This document shows positions 1 through 15,000 of a DNA stretch of 64,000 nucleotides, in pieces (within the stretch, counting starts at the first letter, position 1; every line of letters begins with the position of its first letter). The stretch is from Lutjanus erythropterus. Taxonomy: Eukaryota; Chordata; Actinopteri; Lutjaniformes; Lutjanidae. The position numbers and the translations under genes are program-made. A model generated the notes under the pieces. It did not search any database and was not told the DNA's origin. It saw nothing but the letters and a program-made list of their open reading frames with translations. Where the stretch lies: assembly GCA_020091685.1 (NCBI GenBank), contig CM034599.1, positions 23,063,928 through 23,127,927 on the forward strand. The letters are read 5' to 3'.

Positions 1-1251
1 TCACAGCTAACCAAGCTAATGGTAATTAGTGGTTATCTAACTTACTTACCAACAAGTAAAGCTATCTTTCCTTCAGGAAATTCCATCAGCGACCTCAGTA
101 ATGAATTCCCTGTTGATCTCAGAGGCTGTGTTTGTCCCAGAGACAGACCGTGCTCACTGGGAGGCTGCTGAGCCCAGCTCTGTTGACTGCCAGCTAACAG
201 TTACGGTTAACTACTTTAACCAAAGCTAAAGCTACCTGTTGATCAGGAAATTTTCATTTTATAGAAAAAGACAAACTCTGAAATAACTATTTAATATACA
301 CAAGAATATCTTTAACATGACTTTTGTTGTTATTGCCGGATCAGATACTGGTGCATAGGTGACGTATAGCCCAAGATTTATGTGACAAAAAGACAATTTT
401 GACTTCATGGGAACTTTAAAGCTCAGAGAACATTATGCACAAACACTCTCAGGGAATATTTGCATAAACTCTCACAAGCATATTTAGGTGACAAACAAAA
501 GTGATCATGATGAAAGTCTGCCTGCATATAACAGACAAATGACCTGAGATGACCTTTCTGATGGTGGTACCCCATTGGATCTTAACGCACAAAATGAAAT
601 ACTGATTAAAGCCCTCCTGTGCTTTCTCACACGTCAACCTCATGACTCTGAGTCACCCAGGGTGACTTGGCCCTGAGCTTCAGAGGTGTGCGGCGGGGCA
701 AGTCTTCAATTTGGTGAGACACAGATTGCAGTAGTGTTTCGCTCCTCCATCTCTCCATCCATTATTCATCCCTCCATCCCTCCATCCATCGTTCCTGGCT
801 GTAGGCCATTTTTTCCCCAGTGGGACACTTCCATGCATAATGCAGCAGGGGCCCTATCATAGTCCTGTAATTGACATCCCTAGCCCAGCTAAGCTCATAG
901 CTGGGACACCAGTAAAACAGCCCCACGAGACAGAGGGACAAGGAAAAAGATGATGAGAGCTGAGTGTGCACAGTATGTGTAAATGGGAGAGTGAGAGCAA
1001 GAAACAAGAATTGGAAGGAAGGAGATAGAATTCATCAACAGAGAGAAAGATTGTAAAAAATATGACAACATAGAGAAAATGAAATCTAGAAAATGACTGA
1101 AAAGATTATCTGATAGATATTTATGAAGAGAGACAGCCAGAAGAGAAGAAAAAGAGACGGAGAGCATCCTGTTGTCTGTCACTGATGAGTTTTGCGCTTT
1201 CCACAAGTACAGTACCAAGTCCCTGGTGTGAAAACTGTTGAACTGCTGAAC

Positions 1252-1289
<38 letters not shown>

Positions 1290-4200
1290 AAGCATCACTG
1301 GTGAATTTTCACACATTGTGCACATAACTGCAGAAAAACACACAAACAAATAATTTTAAGACCAAATTCAGAGACAGGTAAAGAGATGCACAAAAAAAAA
1401 TAGACAAGCACACAAACAATACTCAACACTTTTGTTTTTGCTCCCATTTTTGGACACAATAAAAGGCCACTCTAAAATGCGCAGTTTGATTTTGGAAAAA
1501 TACATTTACAAGGCACTGAACTATGGCTATTTCACACAGGGCTACAGACATCTTTTTTGCCAGGATGGCAAAGTTATGACCTGCCTTACACTGCTCTATG
1601 TGGAATAGCCATATTTCAGTGTCTTTTTCAAGATAAAAGTGCACCTTTTGTTGCAACCTGTGCTGTATAATCAGCATCTCTACATGCCACACCTGTCGAG
1701 CTGATGGATTATCTTGGGAAAGGAGAAGTGCTCATTAACACAGATCTGAACAACTATGTGAACCTTTCATGTGCATAGAAGAAGTCTGAAATCTTTAACT
1801 TACAGCTTACCAAAAAAAAGGGAGCAAAAACAAAAGTGCTGCTTTTCTATTTTGTTTAGTGTACAAATTTGTCTATTCTTTTCTATTCAAGTAAAGGTTG
1901 GAGGGCTGGCCTTTCCTAATGTCAACTTACGGGAAGAAGCTTTGTCTCCTTTCCCTCCCTCTCGCACAGAGTCTGTGGGCTATTTCAGACACAGGGGCCT
2001 ATTTGACCAAACTCCTACCACCCTTCGTTCTTTTTTAACAAGTCTGACTTCAAATGTCTGGCATTCCAGCCTGGCTGCAGCTCAGCTCTCTGCTCCCAGA
2101 CGGGGCCCCACAGGGCCAGGCCAAATGCCACTCCATGTAGGGCCTGATCACATGAACGGGGGCCAGGCCGGGGCCCCCAGAGAGACGCCCCACCCACATA
2201 CACGGCATCGCATCAGAGCCTGAAAATAAATAGCAGAAAAGATATCAGAGGTCATCAGGAACAAGGAGGCGAGCCTGCTGCTTGAGTCTGGAGAAAATGA
2301 GGCTTTGTAGTGCCGGCACATTACAAAACAAGTGGCAGTTTTCAAGGTTAGACTGGAGTTTCGAGTTGCTGTCAAGTGCTTAATCTTAAAAAGCCTATTA
2401 AAATATATACAGCTGGCTCAAAGCAGGTCAAGTCTGTATCACAGTGATGGGATCCATATGAGGTCAAGAATGGTTGTATACACACACAGATAAATAGAGA
2501 TACACATGAAGATGCAATAAATTGAATATTTATAAGGGACGATCAATGAGTACGTGTGTGTTAAACAGTTTGAAGGCGAAGAACCACCTGACACGAAGCT
2601 GATTATCGCACTTATACCATGGTCGTTTGCCAGCAATATGAAATAAAAGCATCTCCAGATTTTTTGGTGAAAATTTTGCATTTAAAATCAAAAGTTACGA
2701 GGCAAGAGTTTACTGTTGTCATGACAAGGAATAATTGTAGTCTGCTTTACCATTTAACTCAGCTGGCTTGCCACAGTTGATAACAAGTAAACGCCGCTTC
2801 CTAACTACAACCTATGAGAGCGAACAAGTGTCCACATATAATGCAAGTGATGTCACAGCGGCGAACTTGAGATTCCGCCCTCTGTAGACATGTAAATTAA
2901 GTGTATGAGTTATTTATTCATAACTAATGTAATTTTCTTAAATCAGCCTCGTTATATGGTTGGAGGACAGTTTACTACCTTGTCATTACCAAACGTCCCT
3001 CTTTGACGATATTCCTATAAAAAGGCTGCTGTGGATCATATGGGAGGTGCCACTTCTTCTAAATCACATTAATTAGTCTCTTGTCCTCCCCTTCGACTGC
3101 TCAGACGAAACAGAAGGTCAAGGTTGTCACATCAATTTTAACCAGCTAAAATATTTTGGAGCTGCGTGAAACTTTCCCGAAATAAAGCCAGGGTGAGCAA
3201 TTTTTCAAGCAAGCAACAAATTGCTCAGTCTGTTTGCTGACGCACAGAGCAGGTTAGGCCATCCTCGTTTAGGAAAACTGAAGCAATCGGCTGTGTGCTC
3301 ACTCGCATCGTCTCCAGTTAGGAAGTGGTGTGAGCTTTGGACGGCTGTGCTCTTTAATGTTGCTATGGTTACAAGTTGGGTAGCAGATGACTTTTGAATG
3401 GTCATTAAACTTCAGCGAAACTACATGTGAATCAAACAGTTTTAATGCACACCCAGCATTAGATGTCACTAAATCCTACACTCTGTTTCTTTAAAGAAAT
3501 ACCAGTTATTAAAACTGACCCTTCCTAAGTCCCTCCCCTTTCTGTTCTGTGCTCCAATGACAGTCAAGAAAGCTTGGTACCTTACTTTTGTTGCTGTACT
3601 TAGATATGCTATGTGCATCTCTGGTAAAAAGAAAAACTAATTTTAAAGATGATTTAAAACCGTTAGGGAGACCTGTAAAACACTGAATATTAAGTTAGCT
3701 AATGTTAACAAAAAGCTCTACTGTTATTGGGGCACAGATAAAAAAAAGGTGGGGCTTAGGAAAGGTCGATTCATGCTGAGGGGTGCATGAAAGTGTGCAC
3801 CAAAATTCAAAGATCAAACACATTATAAGGACTCATTGTCTGGCAACCATAGATGTCTGTAGGAAATTTGTGCCGGTACATCTAGTAGATGTTGAAATCT
3901 TACAAAGGCCTTTTCATACCAGACACATTGTTCTCATGCGATTCATGCACACGTTCATAATATTTTTCAAACCTGTATGTATCCAATGCAAGCTTTCACA
4001 TCAACGGCTTAATTTCACTGAGCGATATTGCAGCTTTTATTTTTCCTGACGAAGGTCGATTTTTCTGACGTTTCACTTGCATCATGTTCATGTTTGACCA
4101 ATCAAACAAATCAAATTTTGTTGACAACGTCACATCCAAAACAAACAACATGGCGGATGACTTGTTTTACACGTGCCATCAAACCTTATATATGATAAAA

Positions 4201-5989
4201 ACGAGGCAAAAGAAGTTTGGAGACAATGATTTCAAAGACAACATGTGGAGACAAAAAGCCATTGAGCTATAGTACAGTACAGCCACCCCCTCCTTCAGAG
4301 TATGAATGAACCAAATGCGCACAGCTGGAGCTATTTACATATCATATAATGCATTTTACCTACAGATAGCAGCTGCTCTGGATCATCAGGCTCTCTGAAA
4401 CAACTCCTCTGCTTCTTCAAACTTGTTGTCATCCTGAAATACGTCCTCAAGCAGCTGTGATACGGTTTCAGTTCCTTTCAGTTCCAAGCAGTGAAACTCA
4501 CCATGTCCTCCTCTTTCTCTATACTGGTTGTACCAACATAAGTAGTTTTTTTTTCTTATTTTTATTAAATAAAAGGAGCACCAGGTCATCATGACTTACT
4601 ATTGATACCTTTTTTGTTTTGCTGTGGTGCAATTTATTGGTAGAAACTTAATAATATATTTACAAAATAGTGCCATGCTTAATAAACAGGTGGTTTGAGA
4701 TTTTGCCTCTGAAATATTCAAAATGTCACGCAGTTTATTTGTGTTGCTGTAGGTGTGTAAAAGCCTTTAGACTGTAGTTTCTAGTTGCTAGCTCTAGCTG
4801 TAAGCAGGAAAAGTCTGTATCACACTAGTGGGATCCATTGGGGTCGTAACCTTATGAGGTCAAGAATGCTTATGTACACACACAGAGATATACATGGAGA
4901 CCCAATAACAGTATAAGGTGCAGGCATAACAGAGCACCCACATAAACCAGGAGAAAGTCACAGGCACAGACATGCACATACACACCCACATACTTTCAGC
5001 AAATCTACTTTGAATCCGTATCAGCTGGGAAGTGATAGCAGATGTCTGATCCATCTTCTCTTAACAGTAAAACAATCCACAGTGCAGTTTGTTCCTTGTT
5101 TAGTACGGAGACCAAAAACCTGATGTCATGCCAGAGGAATGTTCTTAACTCTGTGTGTGTGTGTGTGTATATGTGTGTATGTAGGATGCTAGAGTAGTGA
5201 TGCTGGAGCACAGATTTAAAACAGTATGGATACTTATTTGTCTGTAACGTCAGCTCTCTTTCTGTGGTCGAATGCTGGTATGTTGCTGATATATCAAAGA
5301 CTAAACCACAAAAAAATCCTGTGAATGACACCACACTTTCAGGAGTACACCTAAACAAGCAACGGGTGGCAACAATGAAAGACAAAATATAAATGCACTC
5401 ATAAAAGCCACGAAATATCACTGTCAAAGTCCTACATCAAAGTTACACAACACTATACTAACTTAATACAGAGCAATTTAATGGGATTAATACCAAGGGC
5501 GTGCACGATGTTTTAATGCACACTAATGCAGTGCAGGATGAGTTCATCTGGCTACAATGAGCCCTTGTCAATCAGCCAATGGGTGGTGTCGACATGATAT
5601 TTATGTGACATGAACCACATTCCTGTATCACTGTAGCTATTTGCATGCAAACCCCATCACTCATCGCACAGCACTCAGAACCCACTTTTGGCTTCCACTA
5701 GCGCCTCAATGAAAAAGACAGGGCAAATCTATTTCACAGGATTATAATTTGAGACATTTTCTTGCCTGTAGGGTAATAAATAGACTAATTTTTTTTCACC
5801 CTCTTATGTAACGTGAGAGAATGAGACAGTGAGGAGATGGAAAGTGAGACCGCTCAGTACTGCGGGGCTATATAAGAAGTGTTTGACAGAATGGAAAGAT
5901 GGATGAAGGCGAGATCGAAGTGAAATTAGCCAGTGAGCAGAGCTGTCTCTTCTTCTACAGAGGTTTCAGGCTGCTGCCACCTGGCCGGG

Positions 5990-6026
<37 letters not shown>

Positions 6027-9000
6027 AGACAAAAACCTGCAACTGATGAATATGGTGTGGGTGAAAGGTGTTTGATGTAAATACTTTTGCAACAACCCAC
6101 TTATGCAATACCACAGTAGATAATCACAGGAAAAATGTATACAGTAATTTTCACTTGACTGCAGCAAGTTACAAGAACAATCAACAGGTGTTATTAAAAC
6201 ATGAGAAGGAATGCAGCGCAAACAATGTGACCATAAAGTAGAATACTTAAAGGACTCTCTTTAACTTTCCCAGCCTCTCTTGGCCCACACCCTCTGGTTC
6301 CTACTGAAGATGTAATTCTGAAAAAAGTGGGTCATGATATATGCTTTTCATTTTTATAAAAGGCAAAATGATTTCCTAAACAGGTGGGCAATGTATTTCT
6401 TATCAAATGTTACACAAAGAGGAGTAAATGCTTTTCTGACAGATTATTTACAGCTGCAGATTTGCTGCCCTGGTGAGTATTTATGGCTGCAGAACAATGT
6501 ACGAGGCCTTGACTCAAAATAAACTACAGTGCCCATGTTTATCATCATGAGTGAACATGTCATCCATGTGTTTGTAATAGTTTTTTTTAAATCAATGGAG
6601 CTCTGTCTCACAGAAGAATAAGCTACACCAGCTTTGGCTACACAGAATACCCTTAGTTTGTAGGATCACGTGCCACAGCATTGTTTTTTTTTTCCTGTTC
6701 ATTTAGCTTGGCTGCAATGCCCAAGTAGTATGAAGGAAGGGAAAACCCTGTTGTTGATTCTGGTATCACGTTGGCTAAAATGTTGCTGACATGCTTTTGT
6801 AAACAAATGCATCCAAATATTGTATGATACATGGATATGACTTTGGTAATTTTTGCCAACCTCAATAAGACAATTACATAATTATTATGAGAGACCTAAG
6901 TCTGCAGTAATACTATGAGCTCAGCATCGGCATGCTAACATACACACAATGACAATCCTAAAATACTTAGCAGGTATAATGTTTACCATGTTCACCACCT
7001 TAGCTCAGTGTGCAAACATGCTAATATTTGCCAAAATTAAAAACTAAGCACAGAGTTCAGTCGAGGCTGATGGGAATGTCATCATCTTAAGTATTTACAA
7101 ATCAAAGTATTGGACAAATTTAAATTTTGATCTGATGATGCACTAAATGAAAAGTTAAAGGATCACCAGTTATAACAATTCATGCTGAAAGGGTAAGTGT
7201 GTATCAAATTTCATGGCAATCCATCATTCAAAGGCTGTTGAGATATTTCACTTAAAGATCAACAAGGTTATTAGGAATTATTGTCTGGGAATAGACGTCT
7301 ATACATTTTGTGCTAAACCATCAAGAAGACAAATATTTCACAGAATAAGTGAAAAGTTTGACCTGCTGGTGGTGCTATAAAAAGGCCATTGTCCATTTCT
7401 GTCCGTTTTTCATGGTAATCCATCCAATAGTAGTTATATACAGCACTGTATGATACTGCAGTCCAGACAGACAGACTGACAAACTGACACTGCCATCCTA
7501 AAGCCACACCACTAGCGTTGCTAAAAACAGCCTATTGTGAAAGCAACTGGTTGACCACCTTGGAGCACAGCTCTCTCCCCAAGGCTAAAAGCAAACCCAG
7601 ACCTCAGAAGCATTACCACCGAGCATTTCACAGCACTTTGTTTCAAATATCTCATTTTGGCCGGTTCAGCGCAGAGGTCCCACGGACATTAAGCCGTCTG
7701 GCTTTGCACAGACAAATGAAATTACCCCCAGCCTCTAGGATCCAGCATCACACACACGCCCCAGGATGCACACCACACCGAGACCAGCAGCAGCGTCCCC
7801 TACGCCACACAATGGACCTATCCATCACTCCAGGGAATGGGTCCTGTGGACTCATCCATTAGTTAGCAGAATGGGTGTGCAGTGACAGGGCTGTCTTGCC
7901 ACACAGCCTCTAATCCAGAGTTATGGCACAGTGTGTGCGTGTTACTGTTAAATGTAGTACTATACGCCAGCTGTTGCCAGCAGGTTCACATCTGAGGACA
8001 ATTCAACGCAACACACCATTACTCACCAACCAATGATGACAGTGGAAGCATATGACACCTGAGAGAAAAAAAACAGCACATAAATAAGGTATTGGATAGA
8101 AACACGAACCACTGAGGCTCCGCAGAATGAAGCTGATGAGCAATAATTTGTGTTGGAAATCTAAAACTGAAAGAAGTAGTTGGTTTGGTACAGAAAACTC
8201 TTTCCAAAAGTTATGTTTACTGGGGGATCAGTCCCAAATCCCAAGCATATCCAAGTGTGCATTTTGTGTTATTATTGTGAGTACAATCACAGTCTGTTGA
8301 GTTATTTTAAGACACTGGAAGCACGCAAAGACTCTACAACTCAAAGAATAGGTTAGTGCAATAGTGATATAGCATCTTATAAATTTATGCTCAGCAGGGA
8401 TCAGGAGGAAGGGGTGTCTCCCTGGATCCGGTTCTTGGCTTACATTAAAATGGAAGATAAGTCTAAATAGAGTGACTCAAGATTTATGTACGACACATTT
8501 TCCCTCCACTGTTTTCTTTTCTTCTTCTCTTTCTTTTATTTGCTTTTTTTTCTGGATTTATACACTGGAGTCCACCCTAATAAAATAAAGAAATGTGCCA
8601 TGTATTTCTGTATTCTAGTGTCTCAGCTTTTTTGACACAGGAAAATCCACTTTAATCAATGATGTCTTTTGACTTAAATGTGTTGGCTTTTCAACGTTAA
8701 AAGCCGCAGGCCCTCAATAGCTTATCAGTTCCAACTGACATTCAAGAACTTCTCGCCACTTCAGAAATCAGATTTAAGTCTATTTAACACACTCAAAACT
8801 GTTCCAAACGTTGCTGTAAATTAACTTCACAGAGCAACAAAAGAAATATCCATCAATACCATAATAAGACTGTCTAAACAACAGCTTCAGCTCCCAACAT
8901 TTACAGAAAAACCTGTGCCCAAATAGCAAAAAGCAGCGGTAGCTGACCCTAAATCCTGACCAATATGTATTTATAATATAAGAAACACATGCAACCTAAA

Positions 9001-12000
9001 CTTATAATAAACAAACTCATATTAAACTTCATTTAAATACCAACATACTGTATAACATAATGCTGGTAAGTTTTTAACATAAAGAATATTTTAACCACTT
9101 CTTCCTAGATTATGACACCTAATATTATGACAGTAATATATGCATGCAATGCAGCAGACTTTGAAAACAAAAATAAAAAATAAAATGACATAACAAAACA
9201 AACAAATAAACCCAGCACATATGACAATGTTTGTCATTTTTGAGCAATGCTGCACATAAATCCCAGTGGTCACAAATCTAAAATTTAGAAACTATCATGC
9301 ATGAATTGTTTTCTGATTGTTCCAGTGGACAAAGTGCTCGCATGTTCCCATCAAAATGCATAACCCTCTCCTGTCTAGCAGTGGAAAAAAAGGGTGAGTC
9401 CTTCATTTGTGAGAGGTTACTGTAGAAGAGCAGGTAAACCTATACTGCAGATAGAGAGGGGAAGCTGAGAGGCCCAAGATAACTAGACAGGAATGTTCCT
9501 GTAATAACAAAACACTTGCTTAACTGGACCCTGCTATCTTCATTAAGACCTGACCAAGAAAAAGAGTCAAGGAAGCAAAAAGAGATGGATAGTAGTGGCC
9601 GACGCTTGTGGGGTTGGGAGCTGATCCGTGGGTGTGTTCAGCAGGAGGCGAGCAGAGGAGCAAGAGAAATTGTAGAGAAAAAGAAATAAAGCTCACCTAA
9701 AAATCTTAACCACTTGCAGTCACTTTAAAACTGTGCATAGGACACTCCCTCTCCCTCTGTCCAGGTGCAGGCATGCAGAGCTGCCTTTTCAACTCTTTTG
9801 TGTGGCTACAGAGGAGGGGGAGATCCACTCAAGGTGGGAAGAAAGAAACACCTCATCCTTGACTATTTGATTAACAGCTGTCTCCCGTGCCAGGAAAATC
9901 CGACCCCCGACATCCCCCCCTCCCCGCCCTGAACCCCCCAACTGCCTCCTGAAAGAGCAGGTCTGTGTCGCACACTTCTAGGGTTACTTCACAGATCAAA
10001 CTGGAGTGGAGAGCAGAAAGGCAAGAAATCCACTGAGACATCAGAAGGAAGAGGAGAGGACAAGCAGTGGGAGGACTGGGAAAGAAATGGAGCAAGGAGG
10101 GACAGAGAAAAAGGGGACGATACAGGTCAACAAGGAGGAGGCAGGAGGTGCTATTCAGTAAGGCTGCAAAGTGATGAGGAATCACGGCCAATAAGGTGAA
10201 AGAGTGAGACTCATGCTGGAAACTGGGGCAGGTTGAGATTACCATCTAATCTTTTTAATTTGCATTTTGTGGTCTGCTATTATATTTCATTTAAGATGAT
10301 AACAAGCAGCAATGCCTTTCCTCAAAGTTAATGATCTTTCCTTAATGATCAGCTTTATCTTTTAAATGCCGTTGGTTCTGCATGATTCATTCCATTATTG
10401 CTGACCACTTTGTAAAGTATGTAAGCTTTTAGACTTTGTTGTATTCATTCTGTTCCAAGGAACCGCCAGTTTCAACTCATTTTGGTATGCCATGAAAAGT
10501 GAAAAGTTATTAGTGAATGTTTGAGAGCTTAGAGTCGACTGCCATCAAATTCTTAAAAACAAGCAGATAAGTAGGGATGCACCTGAATCTGAGTATGTCA
10601 TTCGAGAAAGTACAATCACTGAGATGAAAATATACTTCTTTTATGTGAAGTTGCTCCCTATTACTTGGAAAAAAGTCAGCTCCTGAATTAGTTGGTATAG
10701 TTTAAAATGGTTGCATCAACCAATCAATCACTGATTTAATGCACCAAGATTATTCCCTTCAACTGAAAGATATTTCTATTATATATCTTTACCGTAGAGT
10801 TTCTATTTTTAATGCAGAATCTTTAACTTTACATCACATTTTCTTCAGTCTCTCATTTTTTGTATCCCCCAGTTAAAAGGGAAGTGGTGGTAGATTTCAG
10901 ACACTTCTTTAGAGCTACAGAGATCAATGAAAAGTACAGTCATAGTATTTGGAAATATATTTCAGAACTTATTATATGCCAGTATGAAATCATTTTGACG
11001 CTTTGTAGGCAGAACAGTTTAATTGCAAATTGCCCACTTCAGGTCTTCTATTCAAATACAAATACAGAGAAAGATAATGACATCTCTGTGCATATCTACT
11101 CATAAGACAATTAACAATTAGCAAAAGTGTACGTTGTGAAGGCTACAAAGCAAATTTGGTTGTTTCTTGAATTAAGAAACGTTGCTGTTTGGAGGCAAAA
11201 GTCTGAAATAAATACCCTCTCTTGCAGGAGCAGTACCATGCAGGAATAACGTAATGCAACAACAATTTCTACCACACTGATAGGAATGAAACCTGATGTC
11301 TCTGCAAAACATACGAAATCAGACACTGGTATTAAGCTGAGCCTCCAGGGAGAGAATTATGGTTTGAGATATCTATTCAATGGAAAAACTGACATACCAA
11401 CTAAAAACTAGGCACGGCAATATATTAGACAAGAGCTGGGGAAAACTGATCATTTACATGAAACACGATGCCAACAAGAAACTGAACCGTTACTGTTTTG
11501 GAATAACTGAGAATGATAACGTATTTGTGTCCTTACTGCCCCTGACAAATGTTTCTGTTCTGTTCGTTCAATGTTGTATTGTTTGGTGATGTGTTGTATT
11601 GGGTTCTCAAAGTTTTGATGACTGAGAGCCAATTTAGGGAGCCGGCACATGACTGGGGGCCACACAGGAAAACTCGTGAACTTCTCATAGGATTTGTAAT
11701 TGGTCTTATAAAGGCGTTCGATGTTAGTGGTGGTGGTTTTTGCGTCTCACTTCTACATTAAACTACCGAGTTGTCCACCTAAATCACTAACTTCAGCTAA
11801 CAGCACTAGCACTGATGAAAGGAGGTGCCACAAATAGTTTTCTAAAAGTTGCTACTCTTAACCTGAGAGATGTGTGTTAGGGAGCATTAAATGGACTGCA
11901 GATTACTAAACTGTGATGCATAAATTTCTCATGATGTCCTGTTCCAAGTTGAAAAGGCAATAAAAGTTAAAGTAAAAAAAAAAAAACAGTGGTCTGCTTT

Positions 12001-15000
12001 GGGAAGTGATCGACAGTAATGTGATTTCTTGTTAATGGTTTAAAACATGTTAAACAACTGGTCTGGTCCTATTAAAGATTTAAAAAAAAACTCAGGTGGT
12101 TCACTAAAGAGCTCCAGGGCAGCGGGGGATTATCCTGACGGGTACTAACTCCCCCCCGCCGCTCCTACTCCCTACTTCCTCCCAACAGGGACCAATGACC
12201 AATGTAGCTTCCTGCTCGCCCATAAACAAACAATGCAGTCAACTGAAGTCAAGCTGAAAATCCTCCAGTGCCACTTAGAGAGGTCAAGAGGTATACACCA
12301 GTCATAATTTTTACCTAGTGCCTGTGACAGTTATATGGCTGCCTAGTTTGGCTGTACTGCAAAAGGAACAAGCAGTTTAAGTACCTGATCCCTTTTCCTC
12401 CTATTTCTTCATGCAGACATCCCCTGTGAGGTCAGAGTTGTGTAAAGGGAATAAAACAAAACAGGGAGGATGAAAGATGTAATAATAGAGGAAATTATGT
12501 GTATAGTTGAAGGACAAAAAAATATTTTGGCAATAAATATGAGTGCAAGAAGCCTGTTTGTGTTATTCTACTTAGAGTGCAATGAGGCGTGACGAGAGAT
12601 TGATACGTTCAAGTGTTCATGTGTGTGAGTTCATCAGAGCCCTCTATCACTGGCGCTCCCTTCCCCCGTCACTAAAAACCCCAACAGAAACAACAAACAA
12701 TTTCACATTGATGTGGCTCAATTACAGCTACTCTCTTAGAGACAGAGATGCTAAGGGTTATACCTAGAACATCTGTGAAAGGTTACACCCACGGCCTCCT
12801 TTGAGATTGAACCCTTAGTCTTACAAAGAACCCTTGACAAACCCTTTCGTCAAAAAAGGGTTCTTCAGAAGCAAATGGTCAAACCTCAGCCTTTTAGGAA
12901 GAACCCTTTTGGAACCCTCTAAAAGAAGTGTGTAAATTTCACCACTGTAGAAAACAGCAGATGACAAATGATCTGTGTAGCATTCCTCTGACGTCATCCC
13001 ATTCGCACTAAATACACATCCTTACACCATTATTTGAACAATACACGCATTCATAAAAACACAAGCACAGGAATCTGCTCATCTACAGCGAAGCAAAACA
13101 AAACCCACATCACCCACACGACTAAAAAGGGATATTTCAACACTTGTGTCATTTTCTCTCTCAACAAAATGCAGGGAAACCACGGCTTTCTCAGACATGT
13201 CTTCATCTGGGCACGCTGCACACACAGTGATCTCTGATGATTAGTCGTACAAGTCCAGCCAGCGCTTTGGGACACATAGACCTCAGCTTCAAAGAGCGGG
13301 AGGAAATGCCGTGCCCTTCCTGTCACTCCTAGTCGGAACCAAATGACGTGGTCGCAATGTAATGAGGAGATTACACATCCAGATAAAAAAAGAAAGAAAA
13401 TAGTATGAGCTAAGGCACGCAGAAAATAAAGGCACAAATGTTCAAATGCACGTACAAGCGCACGCACATGACTAACGTTCAGGAAAAAGTGGGAGGTCTA
13501 ACAATGGCAGCTCAGAGCAGATTCACTGGATTATTTAGAGCTTTAGTTTACAACACTCCCCTGTCCTTCAATCACTCAGGACAATAAGCTTTTTTATACA
13601 GACTGGAAACAAAAAACTTTAGGGGATTCCACAACTGTGCTCACTGGCAGCATCTCTTTCATACTGTGCCTCCTCCCTATCCCAGACACCTCTTCATCCC
13701 TTCATCCACACTCGTCTACTAATGTTTAATCACCATGTATTCCTCTCCTTTATCGGCTCCTAGATGTCCTAAAAGTTTCACTAATAACATGAAGAGAGGA
13801 CACAGCAGTGCTTCTGCACTCTCTGTGTTACAGGAACAGAAAGAAACAGAAGGCCAATATGAAAGTGGACAGGCCAGAGTCATTTGATTTTTTTTTTTTT
13901 TTTTCTTAATTTAATTTAGTTTTAGCTGGAGTGGATTTTTCATTTCCATTTTCACTTTTTATTGTTTAATTTCATCTCTTCTGGTTTTCTATATAATATT
14001 TGCAACCTTTTTAGAGTGTTAAGTGTGTGTGAGTGTTTCTTTACTTTTTCTTTCCCTTTAATTATGTAATCTAATTGATGTTGTTTGTTCTATCACCTGT
14101 TTTTGCATTTATTTAATTCTTTTCTACTGATCTTGGTTTTATGGCACTATGATGCTTCACTATTTGAAAAACTGCTCAAAAAAATTAAGTCTTAGGTTGG
14201 TTTTAATTTGTTTTTATCATAATTAATGGGCTATTTATTGGGGTCAAGATTTAAGAAGTTCAGAATAGGTACTACAATACAAACACAACACTTGTTTTGA
14301 CTCACAGTCATGTGGACATCCAGGTCTCAACACCTTCACCAATGACTCCTCATTCTTGTGCTGACAAATTTTGATAAAACTGACAAAGACTAAAACTTAA
14401 CACATTTCCTTTTTATTTTATTTTATTTTAGCACACAACATTTCAGTTTGTTTTTGTCTTTTTTCTAAAGTCTAGTTTATATTTTTATTTCAGCTAACTA
14501 TAGAGACGGGAAGTAATGAAGAACAAATACTTTCAGTTTTCATGTGTCTGTACTTTACTTGAGTATTTATTCTTCTGACAGTGTTTTACTACCTACATTT
14601 TAACACAAATGTCTGTATCCAACATCGAGGCAAATTTTAACCTAAGACAATTCCTGTATCAGTGCAAGTTGTAACAAAAAACAATGTGAAAGCAATATCA
14701 AGAAAAAAACAGACAAGAGAGGAAGACTCAACTGCAGAGAAACTACGAGGTTTAGTTAGCTTTGTGCTGAAAGGGCCACTAGAGATGTAGTCCAGAGGGC
14801 TACTTTTTGCTTTTACACTTTGAGTACATTTCAGAGTCTGTACTTTTTCATTTTTTCTGAGGGAAGAAGTTGAATCAATACTTTCACCACAGTCTTTCTT
14901 ACAGTATCTCTACTTCTGCTTGAGTACAGTATACTTTTGTCACCTCTGATTAACTACATAATGTTTTCACACCTAGTTTTAGTTAAGTATAACCTTGGTA

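Noticed and set aside
1771..2223. 150-codon plus-strand open frame
   Set aside because: Its first part translates the right end of the Tc1-like remnant and the rest is GC-rich intron. It has no domain or conservation that I recognise.
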